From Cryobacterium sp. Y50 (GTDB lineage Bacteria; Actinomycetota; Actinomycetes; Actinomycetales; Microbacteriaceae): a DNA stretch of 64,000 nucleotides. The notes beneath the pieces are model-generated. The model was not told the DNA's origin. It did not search any database and saw nothing but the letters and a program-made list of their open reading frames with translations. The stretch is taken from the NCBI RefSeq assembly GCF_002929805.1, contig NZ_PJJM01000104.1, forward strand, positions 124,001 to 188,000, given 5' to 3'. Position numbers and translations under genes: made by a program. Of the stretch, positions 9,386 through 17,801 are shown piece after piece; the stretch's first letter is position 1, and the number at the start of each line of letters is the position of its first letter.

Positions 9386-10696
9386 ATGATTCAGACTATT
9401 GACCTTCGCGGCACAGAACCGACCGCTGCCGACCTCTTGGCGTCCGTACCCCGTGCGCTGACCAGTGTCGCCGTCGCGGCCGATATCGCCGCCGAGCTTA
9501 TTGCCGACGTGCGCGCGCGTGGCGAGGCCGCCCTGCTGGACCAGGCCGAACGCCTCGACCGGGTGCGCCCCGAGCAGGTGCGCGTTCCGGCCAGCCACAT
9601 TGCCGACGCCATCGCCGGGCTTGACCCGGCCGTGCGCACAGCCATCACCGAAACTATTCGTCGCGTTCGCCTGGCCAGCGCCGCCCAGGTTCCGCCGTAC
9701 GTGACTACCACGATCGAGGCCGGCGCCACCGTCACGCAACGCTGGCAGCCGGTGAACCGGGTCGGCCTCTACGTTCCCGGCGGCAAGGCGGTCTATCCGT
9801 CCAGCGTCGTGATGAACGTCGTACCCGCGCAGGTCTCCGGCGTGCGCTCGATTGCGCTCGCTTCGCCGCCGCAAAGCCACTTCGACGGACGCGTGCACCC
9901 GACCATCCTCGCCGTCGCCGGACTGCTCGGCGTCGATGAGATCTACGCCATGGGCGGCGCGGGTGCGATCGGAGCCCTCGCCTACGGCGTCGAAGGCATC
10001 GGCCTCGACCCGGTGCAGATCGTCACCGGTCCCGGCAACGTCTACGTTGCCGCAGCCAAACGCCTCATTCGCGGCCAGGCCGGAATCGATTCCGAAGCCG
10101 GTCCCACCGATATTCTCGTGATAGCGGACGCCGCCGCCGACCCGCTGCTCGTCGCCGCCGACCTGGTCAGCCAGGCCGAGCATGACGAGCTCGCCGCAGC
10201 GGTGCTCGTGACCGACTCGTTTGAACTCGCCGAAGCCGTGGCGGCGCGCCTGAGCGTGCTGGCAGCATCCACTGCCCACAGCGAACGGGTGACCGCGGCG
10301 CTCGGCGGCCGCCAGTCGGCGATCGTGCTCGTCGACAGCCTGCAGGTTGCCGCCGCGTTCAGCAACGCCTTCGGGCCGGAACACCTCGAAATTCAGACCA
10401 GCGACCCCGATGCCGTGCTGGCCGCGATTGAAAACGCTGGGGCCATCTTTCTCGGCCCGTATTCGCCGGTAAGCCTCGGCGACTACGTCGCCGGCTCCAA
10501 TCACGTGCTGCCCACTGGGGGAGCGGCCCGGTTCTCCTCTGCACTCGGCGCCTACACGTTCCTGCGGCCCCAGCAGGTCGTACGGTACGATCGCCGGGCG
10601 CTTGAGGCCGTTGCCGGTCACATTGCAGCGCTCTCCAACGCCGAGGCGCTCCCCGCACACGGCGACGCCGTAACCGCGCGGTTCACTCCCAGGTAG
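9386..10696 (+). CDS. hisD: Histidinol dehydrogenase
   Basis: HisD catalyses the last two oxidations from L-histidinol to L-histidine with NAD and zinc. The family signature covers VPGGKAVYPSSVVMNV, GPGNVYVAAAKR, SEAGPTDILVIAD and SQAEHD (zinc ligands), then PEHLEI and the C-terminal GSNHVLPTGG. The start ATG 9386 (MIQTIDLRG) gives 436 residues, normal for the family; the open frame upstream is a shadow. Here hisD is separate from hisEGFI, which lie 49 kb away. It is followed by nrdR. Confidence 0.96.
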   Translation: MIQTIDLRGTEPTAADLLASVPRALTSVAVAADIAAELIADVRARGEAALLDQAERLDRVRPEQVRVPASHIADAIAGLDPAVRTAITETIRRVRLASAAQVPPYVTTTIEAGATVTQRWQPVNRVGLYVPGGKAVYPSSVVMNVVPAQVSGVRSIALASPPQSHFDGRVHPTILAVAGLLGVDEIYAMGGAGAIGALAYGVEGIGLDPVQIVTGPGNVYVAAAKRLIRGQAGIDSEAGPTDILVIADAAADPLLVAADLVSQAEHDELAAAVLVTDSFELAEAVAARLSVLAASTAHSERVTAALGGRQSAIVLVDSLQVAAAFSNAFGPEHLEIQTSDPDAVLAAIENAGAIFLGPYSPVSLGDYVAGSNHVLPTGGAARFSSALGAYTFLRPQQVVRYDRRALEAVAGHIAALSNAEALPAHGDAVTARFTPR

Positions 10697-10725
10697 ACCC
10701 GTTGCAGGAGAGCGGGTGAATGGTT

Positions 10726-10759
10726 ACCTCCCCCGCTCTTGTGGAGCAGCGGGGGTGGT
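10726..10759 (+). terminator. Imperfect 12-bp hairpin between hisD and nrdR
   Basis: ACCTCCCCCGCT and AGCGGGGGTGGT form a 12-bp stem with one mismatch and a 10-nt loop, 30 nt after the hisD stop. No T-tract follows. It may terminate hisD transcription, or lie just upstream of a nrdR promoter (TAGACT at 10769-10774, ten bases before the ATG). Confidence 0.45.
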
Positions 10760-10783
10760 AGGGACCGGTAGACTGGTAGCACA

Positions 10784-11326
10784 ATGTTTTGCCCGTTCTG
10801 TCGCCACCCCGATTCCCGAGTCATCGACTCGCGTACGAGCGACGACGGCCTCTCGATTCGCCGCCGCCGTCAGTGTCCCGAATGCGGTCGCCGCTTCAGT
10901 ACCACCGAAACAGCGAGCCTGAACATCATCAAGCGCAGCGGCGTGGTCGAGCCGTTCAGCCGCGAGAAGATCGTCACCGGCGTGCGCAAGGCCTGCCAGG
11001 GCAGACCGGTTACCGACTCCGACCTGGCGATGCTGGCCCAGAAGGTTGAAGAGACGATTCGGCAGACCGGGGCGGCACAGATCGAGGCCAACGACATCGG
11101 CCTGGCGATCCTCCCGCCGCTTCGCGACCTTGACGAGGTCGCGTACCTGCGCTTCGCGAGCGTGTACCAGGGCTTCGATTCGCTCGACGACTTCGAGAGC
11201 GCCATAGCGCAGCTGCGCACCGAGCATAAAGCCGTTCAGGCGAGCAAACGCGCGCAACAAGCGGATGCTGCCGGCGCCATCGCCACCGCGGCGGAGTCCA
11301 CGTCTACCAGTTCTACTAAACCGTAG
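10784..11326 (+). CDS. nrdR: Transcriptional repressor NrdR
   Basis: NrdR represses ribonucleotide reductase operons by sensing ATP and dATP. The N-terminus has the four-cysteine zinc ribbon (CPFC and CPEC, residues 3-34), followed by the [17 protein letters not shown] signature and an ATP-cone (about 46-136) with [13 protein letters not shown]. The length of 180 residues is slightly above the usual 150-160 because of an Ala/Ser/Thr-rich tail. Pairing with hisD is seen elsewhere in Microbacteriaceae, as far as I recall. No NrdR box was noticed in this window. Confidence 0.96.
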   Translation: MFCPFCRHPDSRVIDSRTSDDGLSIRRRRQCPECGRRFSTTETASLNIIKRSGVVEPFSREKIVTGVRKACQGRPVTDSDLAMLAQKVEETIRQTGAAQIEANDIGLAILPPLRDLDEVAYLRFASVYQGFDSLDDFESAIAQLRTEHKAVQASKRAQQADAAGAIATAAESTSTSSTKP

Positions 11327-11345
11327 GCGTAGGGTTCAAGGCGCG

Positions 11346-12380
11346 ATGTATCCACTGTTCTTCAAATTCGTGCTCACCAGGATGGACCCCGAGCGCGCCC
11401 ACCACCTCGCGTTCACCGTCATCCGCTTCCTTCCGAGCCTCGGAATTGGTCGCCTCGTTCACCTCTTCACCCGGCCGCGCACCGACCTCGCCGTCAACAC
11501 CCTCGGCCTGCACTTCGACTCACCGTTCGGCGTCGCCGCCGGATTCGATAAAGACGGCGAGGCCGTCATCGGACTCGGCCAGCTCGGCTTCGGCCACGTC
11601 GAGGTCGGCACCCTCACCGCGCTCAGCCAGCCCGGCAACCCGACCCCGCGACTCTTTCGGCTGGTGGCCGATCGCGCCGTCATCAACCGCATGGGCTTCA
11701 ACAACCACGGTGCCGCGGCCGCCGTCGATCGACTTGCCCGCGTACGTGCCGTACGCGGGCGCCCCGTGCTCGGCATCAACATCGGCAAGAGCCGTGTCAC
11801 CGCCGTCGAGAACGCGACGGTCGACTACCTGCAGAGCGCCAAAACCCTCGCCGTCCTCGCCGACTATCTCGTCGTCAACGTCAGCTCGCCCAATACCCCG
11901 GGCCTGCGCGGCCTGCAGGAACTTGACCAGCTCGCGCCGCTGCTGACCGCGGTCAAACAGGCTGCCGGCGCTACCCCGCTGCTCGTGAAAATCGCCCCCG
12001 ACCTAGCGGATGCCGAGGTCGCCCGCATCGCCACTCTCGCTGTTTCCCTCGGGCTCGACGGAATCATCGCCACCAATACCACGATCTCCCGCACCGGCCT
12101 GAAAACAGACGCCGTGACCATCGCCGCTGCCGGGGCTGGTGGCCTGTCCGGTGCCCCGCTCGGTGCCCGTTCCCTCGCCGTCCTGCACCAGATTCGCGCT
12201 GTCGTGCCCGACGATTTCTGCGTCATCTCGGTCGGCGGCGTCGATACGGCCGCCCAGGTCGCTGAACGCCTGGCTGCCGGAGCAACCCTCGTGCAGGGCT
12301 ACACGGCGTTTCTCTACCGCGGTCCGCTCTGGGCCCTCCAGATAAACCGCGGCCTCGACCGCCTCCTCGCCGCTCGCTGA
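11346..12380 (+). CDS. pyrD: Dihydroorotate dehydrogenase, quinone-dependent (class 2)
   Basis: PyrD oxidises dihydroorotate to orotate in pyrimidine synthesis and passes electrons to membrane quinone. Class 2 features are the N-terminal membrane-associating helix (MYPLFFKFVLTRMDPERAHH), FGVAAGFDKDGE, NRMGFNNHG, NVSSPNTPGLR with the catalytic serine, and the C-terminal VGGVDTAAQVAERLAAGA phosphate-binding site. The start ATG 11346 gives 344 residues; the upstream frame is nrdR shadow. It follows nrdR by 19 bases and may be co-transcribed. Confidence 0.96.
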   Translation: MYPLFFKFVLTRMDPERAHHLAFTVIRFLPSLGIGRLVHLFTRPRTDLAVNTLGLHFDSPFGVAAGFDKDGEAVIGLGQLGFGHVEVGTLTALSQPGNPTPRLFRLVADRAVINRMGFNNHGAAAAVDRLARVRAVRGRPVLGINIGKSRVTAVENATVDYLQSAKTLAVLADYLVVNVSSPNTPGLRGLQELDQLAPLLTAVKQAAGATPLLVKIAPDLADAEVARIATLAVSLGLDGIIATNTTISRTGLKTDAVTIAAAGAGGLSGAPLGARSLAVLHQIRAVVPDDFCVISVGGVDTAAQVAERLAAGATLVQGYTAFLYRGPLWALQINRGLDRLLAAR

Positions 12381-12573
12381 AGCGACCGCCGATCGAACCG
12401 GCAGCTGGGCTCCTGGCCCGTTTCCGGTGCACAAGACGTGCGCACGGGGTTGCGGAAGTGGGAGCGGCGCGCATCCGTTGAGGGAGAGCTCATTGCGCGG
12501 GGGCTGCGCCCGTACGCGAAAGTTCCGGCGTGGCCAGAAATCCCGTGCGGCGTGAAAATATCTTGAATGCGGG

Positions 12574-13647
12574 CTAGAGCAGGCCGTGTTCGGCGAGCTG
12601 GCTCGACAGGCTCGAGCCGTCCGGACCATAGACCCAGGGGACCTCCGGGCCGCCCTCGATCAAGACGGCATCGCGGGACCGGCCACCGGCGAGTACGGCT
12701 TCGCTGGGGGAGAGCTGGCGAATGGCGACAGCGGCGACGCTGCTGGGGTAGTCGCGCTGAAAGTCGCTGTAGATGGCTTCGTCGTGCTGGCCATCGTCAC
12801 CGATCAGAATCCAGCGGATGTGTGGAAACTGCTCGGCAAGTCGCCGCAGGTTGTCCCGTTTGTGCGCACTGCCACTGCGAAACCAGCGGTCGTGGGTTGG
12901 ACCCCAGTCCGTCAGGAGCAACGCCCCGGCCGGGTACAGGTTGCGGGAGAGAAAACGGGACAGCGTCGGCGCCACGTTCCAGGCTCCGGTCGAGAGATAG
13001 ATGACCGGAGCACCCGGGGTGAACGACGCGAGCCGTTCCAGAAAGACCGCCATGCCCGGCGTCGGTACCCGGGCATGCTCGTCGAGCACAAACGTGTTCC
13101 AGGCTGCCAGCAGGGGGCGGGGGAGGGTTGTGACCATGACAGTGTCGTCGACATCGGAAACGACACCGTAGCCCACCGTCGGGGCAACGACGAAGATAGG
13201 GGCATGCTGAACGTCGGAGAATTCGGTGTGCAGTCGGGCGACGTGCCAGCCCGGGGGTAACGATACGGGCACCACAGTGTCGACGACCCCGCCCCGGTCG
13301 GCCTGCACATGATGGGTCTGGCCGTCAATCTCGATCGTGACCGTTACGTCGTTGACCGGAACGCTCGTGAAGCTTCGCCAGCCTCGAATACCGGCATCGC
13401 GGCCATCCGCTCTCGGACGCTTTTGCCTTTTTTCGGGCTTGTCCGGCTTGGCCAGGAGCACCCGGCAGAGAATGCGCACCCAATCGGTAGAGCCATAGCC
13501 GGAATATGGAATAACGGTCGGCCGGTAGCCGCGGCGACGGGCGGAGTGTTCGCGCCGATCGTGCAGCCAGTCCTCGATCCGGGCGGCGCGGTGCATGATT
13601 CGCACGGGACTGGTCGCGTTCGGCGTGTTGTCTCGGGACTCTGGCAC
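12574..13647 (-). CDS. App1-like phosphatidate phosphatase-domain protein (DUF2183)
   Basis: The protein has 357 residues. The C-terminal half matches the App1/DUF2183 phosphatase domain, whose HAD-type nucleophile motif is DVDDT at residues 165-169, followed by PTPGMAVFLERL, IYLSTGAWNVAPTL and ILIGDDGQHDEAIY. The first 160 residues form a variable N-terminal domain with a beta-rich stretch. The yeast relative dephosphorylates phosphatidic acid; the bacterial substrate is not established. Start is GTG 13647. It is flanked by pyrD (convergent) and a TetR gene (divergent). No signal peptide is seen, so it is probably cytoplasmic. Confidence 0.83.
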   Translation of the reverse strand: MPESRDNTPNATSPVRIMHRAARIEDWLHDRREHSARRRGYRPTVIPYSGYGSTDWVRILCRVLLAKPDKPEKRQKRPRADGRDAGIRGWRSFTSVPVNDVTVTIEIDGQTHHVQADRGGVVDTVVPVSLPPGWHVARLHTEFSDVQHAPIFVVAPTVGYGVVSDVDDTVMVTTLPRPLLAAWNTFVLDEHARVPTPGMAVFLERLASFTPGAPVIYLSTGAWNVAPTLSRFLSRNLYPAGALLLTDWGPTHDRWFRSGSAHKRDNLRRLAEQFPHIRWILIGDDGQHDEAIYSDFQRDYPSSVAAVAIRQLSPSEAVLAGGRSRDAVLIEGGPEVPWVYGPDGSSLSSQLAEHGLL

Positions 13648-13699
13648 TCCCTTATTCTGCCATGCTTGCTGTGCATCCCCCGATCAGAGCTGTATAAAT

Positions 13700-13746
13700 G
13701 GGGTTTTACCCCGTATGATGATGATTTATCTTCAAGGGGGATAAAT
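13700..13746 (+). promoter_or_regulatory. TetR-gene promoter with two inverted repeats (candidate operators)
   Basis: A good -10 hexamer TATGAT lies at 13714-13719. Just upstream is the inverted repeat GGGGT-TTT-ACCCC (13700-13712), between the presumed -35 and -10. A second repeat, ATTTATC (13724-13730) and GATAAAT (13740-13746), has a 9-nt spacer and spans the Shine-Dalgarno sequence and start codon. Both positions fit repression by the encoded TetR protein. Confidence 0.5.
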
Positions 13747-14422
13747 GTCGCTTGGTGGCCTATTAGGTGAAGACGCCGGTACCGCACTACAGCAGGTGCG
13801 CACCGAACCGATTCAGCAGCGCAGTGCAGCACGGTTGTCCGGTTTACTCGATGCCGCAGCTGCGGTCGTGGACGAGGTCGGTTTCGACCGCATCACGACT
13901 GCGATGATCGCTGAGCGTGCCGGTGCGTCGATCGGAACGGTCTACCGCTACTACCCCGACCGGGTGGCCGTTCTGCACGCCCTCCACGAGCGTGCCGTCG
14001 CACGTTTTCGGCAGCGCGTCGTCGACGAACTCGGTGCCGGCACCCTCACTACTTGGTGGGACGCTGTCGACTGTGTCGTCACGGCCTTCGTTGGTCTGTA
14101 CCGTTCAGAGCCCGGCTTTCGTATTGTCAACTTCGACGACCGAGACGGTGTGCCGGCAGCGGATGTCGTGGCTGACGTTGATTTCTTCGCCCGTCGCCTG
14201 GCCGATGTCCTCGTGAACGAGTTCGAGCTGCCCGCCGGTCCGGAGCTCATCTTTCGCCTTGAGGTCGCCGTTGAAATGGCAGACGCGTTATTGGCCCGTG
14301 CATTCCACAGCGAGCCGCTCGGCGACGACCGGTTCATCGATGAGTGCCGTCTGGTGCTGCGGAACTACCTGGACGGGTTCTACAGCCCGCAGGCGCTCAA
14401 CGTTCTCGCCACTGCGTCCTAG
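13745..14422 (+). CDS. TetR/AcrR family transcriptional regulator
   Basis: The protein has 225 residues. An N-terminal helix-turn-helix (about 25-75) contains AAAVVDEVGFDRITTAMIAERAGASIGT followed by VYRYYPDR, the standard TetR recognition helix region. The C-terminal ligand-binding part is divergent and gives no ligand clue. The start ATG 13745 has AAGGGGG four bases upstream. The gene lies immediately before a quaternary-amine ABC operon on the same strand with a 138-bp gap, so it may control that operon as well as itself (inference). Confidence 0.88.
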   Translation: MSLGGLLGEDAGTALQQVRTEPIQQRSAARLSGLLDAAAAVVDEVGFDRITTAMIAERAGASIGTVYRYYPDRVAVLHALHERAVARFRQRVVDELGAGTLTTWWDAVDCVVTAFVGLYRSEPGFRIVNFDDRDGVPAADVVADVDFFARRLADVLVNEFELPAGPELIFRLEVAVEMADALLARAFHSEPLGDDRFIDECRLVLRNYLDGFYSPQALNVLATAS

Positions 14423-14560
14423 AACGTCGGCCCCGCGAGTCCTGCGCGTTCGCCGAGAGGTGAATGGTTTACGGTCCTTCATTTTGCCTATCGTGTGAAA
14501 TGGTGGTTTGGTTAACATCTGGTTTGTACTGAATCGACCCGATGTGAGGAACGAGCCACC

Positions 14561-15460
14561 ATGATCGAATTTCGTTCGGTGACCAAGCGTTTCCCCGACG
14601 GTACCGTTGCCGTTGACAATTTCAGCCTCGTCTTGCCCTCGCGCAGGACTACTGTACTGGTCGGCACGTCCGGGTCCGGCAAGACCACCCTGCTGCGCAT
14701 GATCAACCGCATGGTGGATCCCACGAGCGGAACGGTCGAGATCGACGGGGCCGATATCGGCACGCTTGAACCGGTCAAGCTACGGCGCAGCATCGGTTAC
14801 GTCATGCAGAATTCCGGGCTCCTACCCCACCGCAAGGTCATCGATAACGTCGCAACGGTACCGATGCTGCGTGGACTGAACCGAAAAAAGGCCAGGGCAG
14901 ACGCGCTGCGCCTGCTCGATACCGTTGGTCTGGACCGGTCGCTCGCCGACAAATACCCCAGCCAGCTCTCCGGTGGACAGCAACAGCGCGTGGGCGTTGC
15001 CCGTGGTCTCGCCGTAGATCCCAACATTTTGCTGATGGACGAACCGTTCGGAGCCGTCGATCCCATCGTGCGTGCCGAGCTACAGCAGGAGTTGCTACGA
15101 CTGCAGCGTGAACTCGACAAGACGGTCGTTTTCGTCACGCACGATATTGACGAAGCTTTTCTGCTCGGCGATCAGGTGGTGATCCTGCGCACCGGCGGCA
15201 AGATCGCGCAGGTCGGCACCCCAGCGGAGATTTTGGCCAATCCGGCCGACGAGTTCGTGTCGAGCTTTATTGGGGCCGAGCGTGGAAAGCGTTCGCTGCA
15301 TTTTGAAAACCACGGGCAGGGCGATGTGCTCGTCGATGGGGACGGGCGTCTGGCCGGGGTTCTCGTCGACGCACCAGCCGCCCAGGCAAAAGCCGCTCAG
15401 GCAAAGGCCGGTCCTGTTTCGGGTCCGGGTGCTTCGGCGCAGGGTGTCGAGGCGCGGTGA
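14561..15460 (+). CDS. Quaternary-amine/osmoprotectant ABC transporter ATP-binding protein
   Basis: This ATPase powers import of glycine betaine, choline or similar compounds (OpuCA/ProV type). Walker A is GTSGSGKTT (35-43), the signature is LSGGQQQR, and Walker B is LLMDEPFGAVDP; YVMQNSGLLPH is the OpuCA-type Q-loop. It has only 299 residues: the tandem CBS domains that sense ionic strength in classical OpuCA are missing. In their place is a short Ala/Gln/Lys tail encoded by a 15-bp tandem repeat. The last bases overlap the next gene (GTGA). Confidence 0.9.
   Translation: MIEFRSVTKRFPDGTVAVDNFSLVLPSRRTTVLVGTSGSGKTTLLRMINRMVDPTSGTVEIDGADIGTLEPVKLRRSIGYVMQNSGLLPHRKVIDNVATVPMLRGLNRKKARADALRLLDTVGLDRSLADKYPSQLSGGQQQRVGVARGLAVDPNILLMDEPFGAVDPIVRAELQQELLRLQRELDKTVVFVTHDIDEAFLLGDQVVILRTGGKIAQVGTPAEILANPADEFVSSFIGAERGKRSLHFENHGQGDVLVDGDGRLAGVLVDAPAAQAKAAQAKAGPVSGPGASAQGVEAR
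15380..15409 (+). repeat. 15-bp tandem repeat in the ABC ATPase tail
   Basis: Two tandem 15-bp units (GCCCAGGCAAAAGCC and GCTCAGGCAAAGGCC) encode the repeated peptide AQAKA near the C-terminus of the ATPase, in the region that would hold CBS domains in longer homologs. Confidence 0.75.
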
Positions 15461-16137
15461 CCTGGGTCTGGTCGAACCTCGACTTCATCTGGGATCGCAC
15501 GCTCGATCACCTGCTTTTGAGCGTGCCTCCGATCATCCTAAGTTTTCTGATCGCGGTGCCGCTGGGCTGGCTCGCCCACCGCTACCGGGTGAGTCGTGGC
15601 ATCATCCTCACGGTCGTCGGACTGTTTTATGCGGTTCCGTCGCTGCCGCTCTTCATCCTTTTGCCCTTCATCGTCGGAACCAGCGTGCGATCCCCGCTCA
15701 ATCTCATCATTGCGCTCACCCTCTACGGAGTGGCTCTGCTGGCGCGGGTGGTGGCCGATGGCCTGGAGTCGGTGGACCGCGAAGTGCGGCAATCTGCCAC
15801 GGCCGTCGGATTCTCGGCGCGGAGTCAGTTTTGGCAGGTAGAGCTTCCCCTAGCCGGCCCGGTGCTGCTGGCCGGGCTCCGCGTGGTCGCGGTGAGTACG
15901 GTCAGCCTCGCTACCGTGGGAGCTGTCATCGGTGCGCAAAGTCTCGGAAGTTTGTTCACCGATGGGTTCCAACGGGGCATCCAGGCCGAGATCGTTGCCG
16001 GAATTGTAGCCACGGTGGCGTTGGCGCTGCTCCTCGACGGCATACTGGTTCTTCTCGGCCGGATGATCATGCCGTGGACCCGACCACACGCCGCCGGTGC
16101 CCGGCGCGTCGCCGTGCTCCAGCGGGTGGCAGTATGA
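15457..16137 (+). CDS. Quaternary-amine ABC transporter permease (OpuCB-like)
   Basis: A 226-residue membrane permease with about five or six hydrophobic segments. It has the OpuCB-type RGIILTVVGLFYAVPSLPLFILLP region and an EAA-like loop (ESVDREVRQSATAVGFSARSQFWQVELPLAGP) that docks on the ATPase. The GTG start at 15457 overlaps the ATPase stop as GTGA, and its own stop overlaps the next start as ATGA, so the four genes are one operon. Confidence 0.9.
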   Translation: MTWVWSNLDFIWDRTLDHLLLSVPPIILSFLIAVPLGWLAHRYRVSRGIILTVVGLFYAVPSLPLFILLPFIVGTSVRSPLNLIIALTLYGVALLARVVADGLESVDREVRQSATAVGFSARSQFWQVELPLAGPVLLAGLRVVAVSTVSLATVGAVIGAQSLGSLFTDGFQRGIQAEIVAGIVATVALALLLDGILVLLGRMIMPWTRPHAAGARRVAVLQRVAV

Positions 16138-16841
16138 ACTTCTTCATTGAGGCCCTGCACTGGCTGGTCGAACCGGCCAACTACGCGGGGGACGGTGCCA
16201 TCGGCATCCGCGTTCTGCAGCACCTCGGTTTCACCGCCGTCACGCTGCTGTTTGCGTCGGTCATCGCTATTCCCATCGGCTTTCTGATTGGTCACACCGG
16301 CCGCGGACGCGGTCTGGCGGTCGCCGGGGCTGGCGCCCTCCGCGCCATCCCCACCCTGGGTCTGCTGACGATCGTGGCCTTGTGGGTGGGAATCGGGTTG
16401 AACGCCCCATACGTTGCCCTGACCGTCCTGGCGATTCCGCCGATTCTCGCCGGCGCGTACACGGGGTTTCAGGCCATTGACCGCACGACGGTCGATGCTG
16501 CCCGCGCGGTCGGCATGTCGGAGGGCCAAATCGTGCGCCTGGTCGAAATGCCCCTCGGGCTTCCGCTGCTGATCGGCGGCCTGCGCTCGGCCACCCTGCA
16601 GATCGTCGCAACGGCCACCCTTGCCGCCTACGTTGCCGATTTCGGCCTCGGCCGGTTCCTGTTCGCCGGGTTGAAAACCCGGGACTACGGTGAGATGCTC
16701 GGCGGGTCGATTCTTGTTATCCTGCTTGCGCTGGCGCTTGAAGGAGCATTCGCGCTCGTGAGTATTCTGATCGTTCCACGCGGTGTCACCGCGGGACGAC
16801 CCACAGACATTCGGGTGAGGTCGAAAGACCTGACCCGATGA
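16134..16841 (+). CDS. Quaternary-amine ABC transporter permease (OpuCD-like)
   Basis: The second permease (235 residues from ATG 16134) has the same architecture: RGLAVAGAGALRAIPTLGLLTIVALWVG in the membrane and the EAA-like loop TTVDAARAVGMSEGQIVRLVEMPLGLP. Having two different permeases makes this a heteromeric OpuC/OsmU-type system rather than a ProW homodimer. The frame is open far upstream, but that part overlaps the first permease and is not coding. Confidence 0.9.
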   Translation: MNFFIEALHWLVEPANYAGDGAIGIRVLQHLGFTAVTLLFASVIAIPIGFLIGHTGRGRGLAVAGAGALRAIPTLGLLTIVALWVGIGLNAPYVALTVLAIPPILAGAYTGFQAIDRTTVDAARAVGMSEGQIVRLVEMPLGLPLLIGGLRSATLQIVATATLAAYVADFGLGRFLFAGLKTRDYGEMLGGSILVILLALALEGAFALVSILIVPRGVTAGRPTDIRVRSKDLTR

Positions 16842-16871
16842 TGGAATCCCCCATCGAGGAAGGAAGAACAC

Positions 16872-17798
16872 ATGTTCACAATACAAAAAGGCCGACTCGC
16901 GCTCGTTAGCGCCGTCGCGGTTGGGGCCGTAGTAGCCCTTGCAGGGTGTGCGTCCGGTGATCCGCTGGGCACTGGAAGTACGACAGCGAGCGAATCGGAC
17001 ACGTTGGTGGTTGGATCGCAGGACTACTATTCCAACGCCATCATCGCCGAGATCTACTCGCAGGCCCTCGAGGCCAACGGATTCACGGTGGAGCGTTCGT
17101 ACCGTATCGGCCAGCGTGAGGTTTATCTGCCCGATCTCGAAGCGGGTGGTATTGACGTGTTTCCCGAATACACCGGCAGCCTGCTGCAGGCACTCGACGG
17201 TGAAGCCGCCGGCGGCACCAGCGATGCGACCTACACGCAGTTGCAGGAAGCTCTCCCCGACGGCCTGCGCGTGCTCGATAAAGCAGATGCCTCCGACCAG
17301 AATTCCTGGACGGTCACTAAGGACTTCGCTACGAAATACAACCTCACCGACATCGCTTCACTCAGCAACGTCACCGAGTCGATCACGGTCGGCGGAAACT
17401 CCGAACTCGAGACGCGCCCATACGGACCGACCGCGCTGAAGGAAAAGTATGGCATCGACATCGCCGGTTTCAGTCCCGTTGAAGACAGCGGCGGACAGAT
17501 CACGGTCGACGCCCTTGTTGCCGGAGATATCCAGTTGGCGAACATTTACACGGCGAGCCCGCTGATTGACTCGTCCAATCTCGTCGCGCTGACCGACCCT
17601 GACGGACTGTTCTTTTCGGACAACGTTGTGCCGGTGGTGTCGAACAAGGTGGACGCGGCAGCCGCCGAGGTTTTGAACGCGGTCAGCGCCGCGTTGTCGG
17701 CTGCCGACCTGGCGACACTCAACTCACAGAGTGTGACCGACGAGACCTCAGAAGACGTGATCGCGGCCGACTGGCTCAAGCAGGCCGACCTCTTCTAG
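16872..17798 (+). CDS. Glycine betaine/quaternary amine-binding lipoprotein (OpuCC/ProX-like)
   Basis: This is the substrate-binding protein of the transporter, 308 residues long. A lipoprotein signal peptide ends at the lipobox LAGC (cysteine near residue 26), so it is anchored outside the membrane. The OpuAC domain starts with LVVGSQDYYSNAIIAEIYSQAL and contains DVFPEYTGSLLQAL and NSELETRPYGPTALKEKYG, as in OpuCC. The ligand is probably betaine, choline or carnitine. A Shine-Dalgarno sequence (GAGGAAGGA) precedes ATG 16872. It ends three bases before the convergent M56 gene. Confidence 0.91.
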   Translation: MFTIQKGRLALVSAVAVGAVVALAGCASGDPLGTGSTTASESDTLVVGSQDYYSNAIIAEIYSQALEANGFTVERSYRIGQREVYLPDLEAGGIDVFPEYTGSLLQALDGEAAGGTSDATYTQLQEALPDGLRVLDKADASDQNSWTVTKDFATKYNLTDIASLSNVTESITVGGNSELETRPYGPTALKEKYGIDIAGFSPVEDSGGQITVDALVAGDIQLANIYTASPLIDSSNLVALTDPDGLFFSDNVVPVVSNKVDAAAAEVLNAVSAALSAADLATLNSQSVTDETSEDVIAADWLKQADLF

Positions 17799-17801
17799 TA
17801 G

